DNA from: Aquimonas sp041395245
GTDB lineage: Bacteria; Pseudomonadota; Gammaproteobacteria; Xanthomonadales; Xanthomonadaceae
Assembly: GCA_041395245.1 (NCBI GenBank)
Contig: JAWLAY010000022.1
Span: 1-64,000 of the forward strand
DNA: 64,000 nucleotides
Direction: 5' to 3'
Shown: positions 42,734-50,920 of the stretch, in pieces
Layout of the letters: each line of letters begins with the position of its first letter
Position numbering within the stretch: the stretch's first letter is position 1
Notes under the pieces: model-generated
Seen by the model: the letters and a program-made list of their open reading frames with translations, nothing else
Database searches by the model: none
Told to the model about the DNA's origin: nothing
Position numbers and translations under genes: made by a program

Positions 42734-44833
42734 ATGAGTCCTCTATTGAATCTTGCTGGCGTGACGCTGGCGTTGGGAATGAGCACCGCCATGGCCAATG
42801 ACGTGCCTGCCGATGATCCTTACCTGTGGCTGGAAGAAGTGGAAGGCGAAAAGCCGCTGGACTGGGTGCGCGAACGCAATGCGGCCGCGCAGAAGGAAAT
42901 CGAAGCGGCACCGGGCTTCAATGCCTTGCGCGACGACCTGCGCGCCATCCTCGATTCGACCGCCAAGATTCCGTATGTGCAGAAGATCGGCGAGCACTAC
43001 TACAACCTGTGGAAGGACGCCGGGCACGAGCGCGGTCTGTGGCGACGGACCACGTTGGCGGAATATCGCAAGGCCGAACCAGCCTGGGAAACCGTGCTTG
43101 ACATCGACGCCTTGGGCAAAGCCGAAGGGGTCAACTGGGTCTGGGCTGGCGCGAACTGTCTGGCACCGGACTACACCCGATGCTTGATCAACCTGTCGCG
43201 TGGCGGTGCCGACGCCACGGTGACACGCGAGTTCGATCTGCCCAGCAAGTCGTTCGTGCCGGACGGTTTCGAGCGTTCGGAAGCAAAAGGCGGCCTGGCC
43301 TGGATCGATGTCGATCACGTTTACGTGTTTACCGATTTCGGCGCGGGCAGCATGACCAGTTCGGGATACCCGCGCACGGTGCGCGAGTGGACGCGTGGAA
43401 CGCCGATCAGCGACGCCAAGCTGGTCTACGAAGGCAAGCCGGACGACATGTATATCTCCGCCTTCCGCGATCTGACGGAAGGGTTCGAGCGCGACTATGT
43501 CAGCCGGACGCTGGCGTTCTACAACGATGAGCTGTACCTGCGCGGCAAGGACGGCGCCCTGCAGAAGATCGACGCCCCCAACGATGCACAGAAATCGGTG
43601 CATCGCGAGTGGCTGCTGCTGGAGTTGCGCGCTGCCTATGCCGTCGGCGACAAGACCTGGCCCGCCGGTGCGCTGATCGTCACCCGCTTCGATGACTTCA
43701 TGGCAGGCAAGCGCGAGTTCGTCGCACTGTTCGAGCCAACCGAGACGCGTTCGCTGGCCAGCTACACCTGGACGCGCAACCACCTCGTGCTGAATGTGCT
43801 CGACAACGTCAAGAACCGTCTGGAAGTGCTGACGCCCAAAGCCAACGAATGGCAACGTGGTGAGTTCACCGGCGCACCGGCGTTCGGCACCATCGGCGTC
43901 AGCGGCATCGATGACGAAAAGACCGATGAGTTCTTCATGACGGTCACCGACTACCTGACGCCGCCCAGCCTGTTCTACGGCAGCATCGGCAGCGCACCCG
44001 AGAAGATCAAGGAAACCCCGGCCTTCTTCGATGCGTCCGGCATGCAGATCAGCCAGCACTTCGCCACCTCGAAGGATGGCACGCGGGTGCCGTATTTCAT
44101 GGTGGCCAAATCCGATGTCGAGGCCAACGGTGTCAATCCGACCTTGCTGTACGGTTACGGCGGGTTCGAGATTTCCCTTACCCCGAACTACAGCGCGGGC
44201 GTGGGCCGTGGCTGGTTGTCGCAAGGCGGTGTGTACGTGGTCGCCAACATCCGTGGCGGCGGCGAATATGGTCCGCGCTGGCATCAGGCGGCGCTGAAAG
44301 CCCATCGCAACAAGGCGTACGAGGACTTTGCCGCTGTTGCGGAAGACCTGTTCAAACGACAGATCACCACACCCGCGCATCTCGGTATTCAGGGCGGCAG
44401 CAATGGCGGCCTGTTGATGGGCAACATGACGGTGATGTATCCGCAGTTGTTCGGTGCCGTGGTGTGTCAGGTTCCCTTGCTCGACATGCGGCGCTATCAC
44501 AAGCTGCTGGCCGGTGCGTCGTGGATGGCCGAATACGGCAATCCCGATACAGCCGATTGGGACTTCCTGCAGAAGTACTCCCCGTATCAGAACGTCGCAG
44601 CCGACGTGCACTATCCGCCCGTGCTGTTCACGACCTCGACCCGCGATGACCGGGTGCATCCGGGCCATGCGCGCAAGATGATGGCGAAGATGCAAGCCCA
44701 GGGTCACGACGTGCGCTACTACGAGAACATCGAGGGCGGACATGGCGGCGCCGCCAACAACGCGCAGGCGGCCTACATGCAGGCCTTGGCGTATTCCTTC
44801 CTGCGTCAGCAGTTGTTTCCCAAGGCGCAATGA
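42734..44833 (+). CDS. Secreted prolyl endopeptidase (S9A)
   Basis: ATG 42734 follows AAGGAG and begins a signal peptide (ending AMANDV). The 699-residue product has the N-terminal element DDPYLWLEEVEGEKPLDWV, a seven-blade propeller region (about 90-420) and the hydrolase domain. Its triad is Ser556 (QGGSNGG), Asp638 (TRDDRVHPG) and His670 (EGGHGG). The S9A landmarks GYGGFEISLTPNYS and ANIRGGGEYGPRWH are present. It should cleave after proline in oligopeptides in the periplasm. A rho-independent terminator follows. Confidence 0.93.
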   Translation: MSPLLNLAGVTLALGMSTAMANDVPADDPYLWLEEVEGEKPLDWVRERNAAAQKEIEAAPGFNALRDDLRAILDSTAKIPYVQKIGEHYYNLWKDAGHERGLWRRTTLAEYRKAEPAWETVLDIDALGKAEGVNWVWAGANCLAPDYTRCLINLSRGGADATVTREFDLPSKSFVPDGFERSEAKGGLAWIDVDHVYVFTDFGAGSMTSSGYPRTVREWTRGTPISDAKLVYEGKPDDMYISAFRDLTEGFERDYVSRTLAFYNDELYLRGKDGALQKIDAPNDAQKSVHREWLLLELRAAYAVGDKTWPAGALIVTRFDDFMAGKREFVALFEPTETRSLASYTWTRNHLVLNVLDNVKNRLEVLTPKANEWQRGEFTGAPAFGTIGVSGIDDEKTDEFFMTVTDYLTPPSLFYGSIGSAPEKIKETPAFFDASGMQISQHFATSKDGTRVPYFMVAKSDVEANGVNPTLLYGYGGFEISLTPNYSAGVGRGWLSQGGVYVVANIRGGGEYGPRWHQAALKAHRNKAYEDFAAVAEDLFKRQITTPAHLGIQGGSNGGLLMGNMTVMYPQLFGAVVCQVPLLDMRRYHKLLAGASWMAEYGNPDTADWDFLQKYSPYQNVAADVHYPPVLFTTSTRDDRVHPGHARKMMAKMQAQGHDVRYYENIEGGHGGAANNAQAAYMQALAYSFLRQQLFPKAQ

Positions 44834-44865
44834 AGCATCAGCAACACGTTTTTTGTTGAGTATGT

Positions 44866-44898
44866 ACACGCCCTGCGAGTCTGCGGGGCGTGTTTCTT
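44866..44898 (+). terminator. Rho-independent terminator after the prolyl endopeptidase gene
   Basis: ACACGCCC pairs with GGGCGTGT around a short GC-extended loop, followed by a T-rich tract (TTTCTTT). Confidence 0.8.
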
Positions 44899-44924
44899 TG
44901 TGATCACGACCAGTGAGTTGAATC

Positions 44925-47108
44925 ATGTCTCCATTGAAGAATTCTCCCCTGCTGTTGAGCGCGGCGCTGAGTGCGGTGTTGTTGACCGCTTGCGGTGGGG
45001 AGCCGCCCGCGACCACCGAAAGCGCTCCGCAGGCGCAAGTGGCTCCGGCGGTTCAGGCCACAGCGCCGGTGGCGGCGCAGCGACCCCATGAAGTGAAAGC
45101 GCCGCACGGTGCCACCCGCCAGGACGAGTACTACTGGCTGCGCGATGACACCCGCCAGGACGCGGAAATGCTCGATTACCTGAAGGCCGAGAACGCCTAT
45201 GCGGACGCCATGCTGGCCTCGCAGGCGACGTTGCGCGATGCGCTGTACGAGGAAATGGTTGGCCGCATCAAGCAGGACGACAGCACCGTGCCCTACCTGG
45301 AGGACGGCTACTGGTATTACGTGCGCTATGAAGATGGCAAGGAATACCCGATCCATGCGCGCCGCCGGGGCAGCATGGAGGCGGCAGAGGAAGTGTTGCT
45401 GGATGTGAATCAGTTGGCCGAGGGCAAGGGCTTCTACCAAGCGGCCGGTCTGGAAGTCAGTCCGGACGGCAGCAAGTTGGCCTTCTTCGAGGACACGTCC
45501 GGGCGTCGCCAGTACACCCTGCGGGTCAAGGATCTTGGCACCGGTGCGATGCTGTCCGACAGTGTTCCGGGCTTGTCGGGAAGTGGCGTCTGGAGTGCCG
45601 ATGGCAGCACGATCTATGTGGTGGAAAACGATCCGGTCACCCTGCTGACGACGCGGGTCAAGGCGCATCGGCTGGGTGCGGAGACGGCCACCGACGCTGT
45701 CGTCTACGAGGAGAAGGACCCGACCTTTTACATGGGTCTGGGCAAGACCCGCTCCGAGCAGTACATCTGCATTGGCGTGCAGAGCACCGTGTCCAGCGAA
45801 AGCCGTTGCACCGACGCGGTCAATCCAGGCGAGTTCCGGGTGATTGCGCCGCGCGAACGTGATTTCGAGTACAGCGCCGATCATCTGGACGGGCGCTGGG
45901 TGATTCGCACCAACTGGAATGCCAAGAACTTCAAGCTGATGCAGGCCGAAGGCGATGCCGTGTTTGACCGCGCGCAATGGGTGGATCTGATTCCCCATGA
46001 TGAGGCCGTGCTGATCGAAGCCTTCGAGCTGTTCAAGGGATTCATGGCCATCGATCAGCGTGCCAAGGGCCTGTCGAGCCTGCGCATCCGCCTCGCCGAT
46101 GGCAGTGAACAGCCGGTGGCTTCCGACGAGTCGGCCTACACCATGGGTCTGTCGGTGAACGCGGAACCCGATACCGACTGGCTGCGCTACAGCTACACCT
46201 CGATGACCACGCCGATGTCGACCTACGAACTGAACATCCGCACCGGCGAGCGCAAGTTGCTGAAAGAACAGCCGGTACTCGGTGGCTTCGACAAGGCGAA
46301 TTACGTCACCGAACGGCTGTGGGCACCGGCCCGCGACGGCGTGCAGGTTCCGGTCACGGTGCTTTATCGCAAGGACTTCCAGAAAGACGGTTCGGCCGCC
46401 TTGCTGCAGTACGGATATGGCAGCTATGGCGCATCGATGGACCCCTACTTCAACAGCAGCGTCCTGAGTCTGGTGGATCGCGGCATGGTCTACGCCATCG
46501 CCCACATCCGTGGCGGGCAGGAAATGGGGCGCGCCTGGTATGAGGACGGCAAGTTGCTGAAGAAGATGAACACCTTCAACGACTTCATCGACGTCACCGA
46601 CTATCTGGTCAAGCAGGGATATGCAGCGCCGACGCGTGTTTCCGCCATGGGCGGCAGCGCCGGTGGCTTGTTGATGGGCGCGGTGGCCAATCTGGCGCCG
46701 GACAAGTACCGCGCCATCGTCGCGCAGGTGCCGTTCGTGGATGTGGTGACCACCATGCTGGATGCCAGCATTCCGCTGACCACCAACGAATACGACGAAT
46801 GGGGCAACCCGGAAGATCCGACCTACTACAACTACATGCTGAGCTATTCGCCCTACGACAATCTGCAGGCCAAGGCCTACCCGGCGATGTATGTCGGCAC
46901 CGGTCTGTGGGACTCGCAGGTGCAGTACTTCGAGCCCGCCAAATACGTCGCCCGTTTGCGTGCGAAGAAAACCGACAGCAACGCGCTGATCTTCCGCGTC
47001 AACATGGAGGCCGGTCACGGCGGCAAGTCGGGCCGTTTCCAGCGTTTGAAGGAATCCGCCGAGCAATACGCCTTCCTGATCGACCAGTTGGGTGTGAAGG
47101 CAAACTGA
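44925..47108 (+). CDS. ptrB: Oligopeptidase B-like S9 peptidase, lipoprotein
   Basis: The 727-residue product begins with a lipoprotein signal (LLTAC, Cys23, Gly next) and an Ala/Pro linker. The oligopeptidase B pattern follows: HGATRQDEYYWLRDD, a propeller, GYGSYGASMDPYFNSSVLSL, IRGGQEMGRAWYEDGK. The triad is Ser578 (GGSAGG), Asp663 (GLWDSQV) and His698 (EAGHGGKSGR). PtrB cleaves after Arg/Lys in short peptides and is cytosolic in E. coli; this one should be anchored in the outer membrane. Two S9 enzymes of different specificity are thus adjacent. Confidence 0.9.
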   Translation: MSPLKNSPLLLSAALSAVLLTACGGEPPATTESAPQAQVAPAVQATAPVAAQRPHEVKAPHGATRQDEYYWLRDDTRQDAEMLDYLKAENAYADAMLASQATLRDALYEEMVGRIKQDDSTVPYLEDGYWYYVRYEDGKEYPIHARRRGSMEAAEEVLLDVNQLAEGKGFYQAAGLEVSPDGSKLAFFEDTSGRRQYTLRVKDLGTGAMLSDSVPGLSGSGVWSADGSTIYVVENDPVTLLTTRVKAHRLGAETATDAVVYEEKDPTFYMGLGKTRSEQYICIGVQSTVSSESRCTDAVNPGEFRVIAPRERDFEYSADHLDGRWVIRTNWNAKNFKLMQAEGDAVFDRAQWVDLIPHDEAVLIEAFELFKGFMAIDQRAKGLSSLRIRLADGSEQPVASDESAYTMGLSVNAEPDTDWLRYSYTSMTTPMSTYELNIRTGERKLLKEQPVLGGFDKANYVTERLWAPARDGVQVPVTVLYRKDFQKDGSAALLQYGYGSYGASMDPYFNSSVLSLVDRGMVYAIAHIRGGQEMGRAWYEDGKLLKKMNTFNDFIDVTDYLVKQGYAAPTRVSAMGGSAGGLLMGAVANLAPDKYRAIVAQVPFVDVVTTMLDASIPLTTNEYDEWGNPEDPTYYNYMLSYSPYDNLQAKAYPAMYVGTGLWDSQVQYFEPAKYVARLRAKKTDSNALIFRVNMEAGHGGKSGRFQRLKESAEQYAFLIDQLGVKAN

Positions 47109-47119
47109 TCGAAGGTGAG

Positions 47120-47149
47120 TCCGTGCGCGAGTCTGCGCTCGCGCACGGA
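47120..47149 (+). terminator. Perfect 12-bp hairpin after ptrB, no T-tract
   Basis: TCCGTGCGCGAG pairs with CTCGCGCACGGA around a 6-nt loop, 11 bp after the ptrB stop. The lack of a T-run makes it a weak terminator call or an RNA-stabilising hairpin. Confidence 0.45.
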
Positions 47150-47173
47150 TTCCACAATCGCCGGCTCAGGCTC

Positions 47174-47342
47174 CTGGGAGTCTGTCGGACTTGAAAGGGA
47201 ATCGGCTGCAAATCCGTCTGGGCGGTCCATTTTTCGCCGCTTCCTTGGGCAATAGTTCGACTATTGCCCTGCGAAACCGGCAAAAACTGTCCTCGTCCAG
47301 CCGAATTTTCGCTTCGATTCTTCAAGTCCGACAGGCTCCTAG
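47174..47342. mobile_element. MITE-like repeat with 22-bp terminal inverted repeats
   Basis: The arms at 47174-47195 and 47321-47342 are inverted copies matching at 20 of 22 positions (core CTGTCGGACTTGAA and its complement). Inside is a second palindrome with GGGCAATAG and CTATTGCCC arms (47247-47269). There is no transposase. The right arm supplies the last codons and the TGA stop of the M3 peptidase gene. The right arm resembles a dispersed repeat ending in CTAG that I believe occurs in related genomes, but this needs a search. Confidence 0.7.
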
Positions 47343-49373
47343 ACCGTAGCTGCGCAGCAGCGCGTCGGTCTCGGGCTCTCGGCCACGAAAGGCGATGAAG
47401 CTCTCCAGCGCCGGTCGTGAGCCGCCGACGGCGAGGATCTCGTCGCGGAAGCGCTGTCCGGTGACGGCGTCGAACAGGCCGCTTTCCTCGAACGCCGCAA
47501 AGGCATCGGCACTCAGTACCTCGGCCCAAAGATAGCTGTAGTAGCCCGCGGCATAGCCACCGGAGAAGATGTGGGTGAAGGTGTTCGGAAAGCGCTGCCA
47601 GCTTGGTGGCTCGATCACCGCGACCTGCTTGCGCACCTCTGCGAGGCGTTCCATCACGCGCGCGCCGATGTCGGGCTGATAGTCCAGATGCAGGCGGAAA
47701 TCGAACAGGGCGAATTCCAGTTGGCGCACCAGAAACAGGCCCGCATGGAAGTGCCGCGCCGCCAGCATCTTGTCGAACAAATCCTGCGGCAGCGGTTCGC
47801 CGGTCTGGTAGTGGCGAGCCAGCAGGTCGAGACCTTCACGGCACCAGACGTAGTTCTCCATGAACTGGCTGGGCAGTTCGACGGCATCCCACTCCACACC
47901 GGAAATCCCGCCGACGCTGGGCCAGCCGATCTCGGTGAGCATGTGATGCAGCCCGTGGCCGCACTCGTGCAGCAGAGTGATCACATCGTCGTGGGTCAGC
48001 AGGGCGGGTAGATCAGGGGTTGGCGGCGGAAAATTGCAGACCAGAAACGCGACGGGCTTCTGTGCAATCGCGGGATCATCGGCGCGTGCGCGGCAGACAT
48101 CCATCCAGGCACCACCGCGTTTGCCGGTGCGTGCATACAGATCCAGATAGACCCCGGCACGCACGCTGCCGTCTGCGTCAACGACATCGTAGAAACGGGC
48201 ATCGGGATGCCACAGCGAGACATCGCTGCGGGCAACGAACTGCACACCGAACAGGCGACCTACCAAGGCGAACAGCCCCGTCATCACCTGCTCGACCGGG
48301 AAGTAGGGTTTGAGATCCTCTTCCGAAAAATCGAAGCGGTGTTCGCGCAGTTTCTCGGCGGCGTAGTTCACATCCCAGGGCATCAGCGACTCGATGCCTA
48401 GTGTGGTGCGGGCGAACTCGCCCAGTTCTGCCAGTTCTTTCACGGCGACCGGCCTGGCCTTGGCAGCGAGGTCATGCAGGAAGTCCAGCACACGCTCGGG
48501 CGTGGCGGCCATCTTGCCGTCCAGTGATTCGTGCGCGGCGCTCGCGAAGCCCAGCAGATTTGCCGACTCATGGCGAAGGGCCATGATCTGCTCGATGCGG
48601 CGTGCGTTGTCGTGTTGCGGATCATGCGGGCCCTGATCCGACGCACGGGTGTGATAGGCGGTGTAGACGTCTTCGCGCAGTTTGCGGTCGTCGGCAAAGC
48701 TCATGATCGCCTGCACCGATGGCGCCTTGAGCGTCGCGAGATAGCCCTCGGCACCACGCTCCTTCGCGTATTGCTGGAACATCGGCAACGCGGACGCCGG
48801 TAATCCCGCCAACTCGGATTCCGCCAGCGGTCGAGTCCAGGCATCCGTGCTGTCCAGCACGGCTTCGGAGAACGCGGTGGAGAGCTTGCTGAGTTCGGTC
48901 TGGATGGCGGCAAATCGCGAGCGCTCGGGCTCCTGCAAGGCCACGCCGGAAAGCCGGAAGCCGCGCAGGCTGTCTTCCACCAGCGTGCGTTCCGCGCGCG
49001 ACAGCGTGGAAAAGTCCTTGCCCTGACTGAGTGCCAGCACCGCCTCGTACAGCTCGCGATTCTGCCCCAGTGCCGTGTAGAACTCGGTCAGCTTTTCTTC
49101 GGCGGCGGAATAGGCTTCACGCAGCGCGGGCGAATCCATGGTGCCGTGCAGATGACCGACCGGCGCCCACGCACGGTTGAGTCGCGTCTGCGCGCGCTCC
49201 ATCGGCGCCATCAATTGTACGAAATCGCGTGCTTGCGGATTCGCCACCAGATCGGCAACGCATTGCTCGTAATCGTGGATGAGTTGATCGACGGCAGGCG
49301 AGATGTGCTCGGCACGGATGGCATCGAAATCGGGCAGGCTGGTCTGTGCCAGCAGGGGATTGGCGGTATTCAT
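47322..49373 (-). CDS. prlC: Oligopeptidase A, M3 family zinc metallopeptidase
   Basis: I chose ATG 49373 (MNTANPLL) because it matches usual PrlC starts; the frame extends further upstream. The 683-residue product has the M3 helix-rich fold and the zinc motif HECGHGLHH (His469, Glu470, His473). It also has landmarks SLWHPDARFYDV, YLDLYARTGKRGGAWMD and the downstream Glu region VEWDAVELPSQFMENY. It degrades short peptides, including cleaved signal peptides, in the cytosol. The final residues (LGACRT) and stop come from the MITE-like repeat, so the native C-terminus has been replaced. Confidence 0.93.
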   Translation of the reverse strand: MNTANPLLAQTSLPDFDAIRAEHISPAVDQLIHDYEQCVADLVANPQARDFVQLMAPMERAQTRLNRAWAPVGHLHGTMDSPALREAYSAAEEKLTEFYTALGQNRELYEAVLALSQGKDFSTLSRAERTLVEDSLRGFRLSGVALQEPERSRFAAIQTELSKLSTAFSEAVLDSTDAWTRPLAESELAGLPASALPMFQQYAKERGAEGYLATLKAPSVQAIMSFADDRKLREDVYTAYHTRASDQGPHDPQHDNARRIEQIMALRHESANLLGFASAAHESLDGKMAATPERVLDFLHDLAAKARPVAVKELAELGEFARTTLGIESLMPWDVNYAAEKLREHRFDFSEEDLKPYFPVEQVMTGLFALVGRLFGVQFVARSDVSLWHPDARFYDVVDADGSVRAGVYLDLYARTGKRGGAWMDVCRARADDPAIAQKPVAFLVCNFPPPTPDLPALLTHDDVITLLHECGHGLHHMLTEIGWPSVGGISGVEWDAVELPSQFMENYVWCREGLDLLARHYQTGEPLPQDLFDKMLAARHFHAGLFLVRQLEFALFDFRLHLDYQPDIGARVMERLAEVRKQVAVIEPPSWQRFPNTFTHIFSGGYAAGYYSYLWAEVLSADAFAAFEESGLFDAVTGQRFRDEILAVGGSRPALESFIAFRGREPETDALLRSYGLGACRT

Positions 49374-49454
49374 CACCACAAGGTGGCGTGTTCGACTCGG
49401 CAATTCAAGCCGTTGATCGGCCCGATGCCGACCCGGCGGGTGATGGGCCGTGAA

Positions 49455-50876
49455 TCAGCGCACCAGCAGGCGGATCAGACGATCCGCAAATTCGCGGTAA
49501 GGCGGCTTGAACAGACTCATGCCGGACCAGCGCGCCTGACGGAAAACCGGGGTTTCCTTGCTGAAGGTACGGAAGCCCTGTTCGCCGTGGTAACTGCCCA
49601 TGCCGCTTGGCCCGACGCCGCCAAAGGGCAGATTGGTTTGCGCAAACTGCAGGACCGTATCGTTGACCGCGACCGAGCCCGCGACGATGCGGTCCAGCGC
49701 GGTGTCCACGCGGCGACGGTCGTGGTCGAAGACATAAAACGCCAATGGGCGATCACGGGACTCGATGTAGTCCAGCGCCTCGTCCGCGTGTGCATAGCCG
49801 CGAACCGGCAGGATGGGTCCGAAAATTTCCTCGCGCATCAGACGGCAGTCCTCGGGCGCATTCAGGACGAGCGTGGGCGGCAGCAAACGAGTGCCTTCGG
49901 CCAGTTCCGCGTCCACATCAACCAAGGGAATGATCCGCGCCCCGGCGTTGGCGGCTTCGTCCAGCGCGCCGCGCAGACGCTGATACTGGGCGACGTTGAT
50001 AATGCGGGTGAAATCACCCGACAGCCCGATGTCGGGATAGCGCGCCTGCGCTTCCGCGCGCATGGCCTCAACGAAGGCCTCGACATCCGGCTGCGGCACC
50101 AGCGCGTAATCCGGCGCGATGCAGGTCTGTCCGGCATTGATGAACTTGCCGGCGGCGATCCGCGCCGCCGCGCGATCCAGCGGATAACCGGGCGCAATCA
50201 GCACCGGCGATTTGCCGCCGAGTTCCAGCGTCAGCGGTGTCAGATTAGGCGCCGCAGCCGCCATCACCCGTCGTCCCACAGCCGTCGAGCCGGTGAAGAA
50301 CAGGTGGTCGAAGGGCAGCGCTGCAAACGCGGCCGCGACCTCCGGCCCACCCAAGGCCACTTCCACCCGGTTGCGCGGATAGATCGTGCGCAGCAGATCG
50401 CACAACGCTGCCGAGGTGCGCGGCGTGTGCTCGGAGGGTTTCAGATAGACCGCATTGCCCGCAGCCAGTGCGGTGGCCAAGGGCACCAGCGCCAGATTGA
50501 TCGGATAGTTCCAGGGCGAAATCACCCCCACCACGCCCAAGGGTTGATAACGCAATTCGCCGCGCGCGGGCCAGAACAGCGGATGCAGCAGGCGGCGTTT
50601 GGGCCGCATCCAGGATTTCAGGTGCGACAGCAGATGATCGATCTCGCGCAGCACCGTCATGCCATCCGACAGCATCGACTCGTGTCGTGAGCGCGTACCG
50701 AAATCGGCATCCATGGCTCGCACCAGCTCCGGCAGATTGATCCGCAGCGCGGCACGCAGATCGTGTAGATCGCTCAGGCGTTCATCCAGACCTCGCGGCA
50801 CTCGCCGCTGTTGCGCGCGCAATACGGCGAGACGCTCGGGCAATTCGCCAAGGGGCGTGACGTAATCGATATCCAT
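49455..50876 (-). CDS. calB: Coniferyl-aldehyde-type dehydrogenase (ALDH family)
   Basis: ATG 50876 gives 473 residues, the usual size of coniferyl aldehyde dehydrogenase/ALDH3-like enzymes. The NAD(P) site region is ISPWNYPINLALVPLATALAAGNAVYLKPSEHTP and FTGSTAVGRRVM. The catalytic Glu218 lies in LELGGKSP and nucleophile Cys252 in NAGQTCIAPDY. The end shows a hydrophobic C-terminal stretch (FKPPYREFADRLIRLLVR) as in membrane-associated ALDH3. It oxidises aromatic or fatty aldehydes to acids; the true substrate is unknown. It stands alone, 45 bp from the BNR protein gene. Confidence 0.88.
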   Translation of the reverse strand: MDIDYVTPLGELPERLAVLRAQQRRVPRGLDERLSDLHDLRAALRINLPELVRAMDADFGTRSRHESMLSDGMTVLREIDHLLSHLKSWMRPKRRLLHPLFWPARGELRYQPLGVVGVISPWNYPINLALVPLATALAAGNAVYLKPSEHTPRTSAALCDLLRTIYPRNRVEVALGGPEVAAAFAALPFDHLFFTGSTAVGRRVMAAAAPNLTPLTLELGGKSPVLIAPGYPLDRAAARIAAGKFINAGQTCIAPDYALVPQPDVEAFVEAMRAEAQARYPDIGLSGDFTRIINVAQYQRLRGALDEAANAGARIIPLVDVDAELAEGTRLLPPTLVLNAPEDCRLMREEIFGPILPVRGYAHADEALDYIESRDRPLAFYVFDHDRRRVDTALDRIVAGSVAVNDTVLQFAQTNLPFGGVGPSGMGSYHGEQGFRTFSKETPVFRQARWSGMSLFKPPYREFADRLIRLLVR

Positions 50877-50920
50877 GCGGTGCAGTATAGGCGGCCCCGA
50901 CGACGCGGATGCGCATCGAT

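Noticed and set aside
42743..45016. 757-codon antisense open frame over the prolyl endopeptidase
   Set aside because: A codon-bias artefact of high-GC DNA; the sense strand encodes a complete S9 enzyme with catalytic triad.
44904..47066. 720-codon antisense open frame over ptrB
   Set aside because: Same artefact; no family resemblance, and the sense gene is complete.
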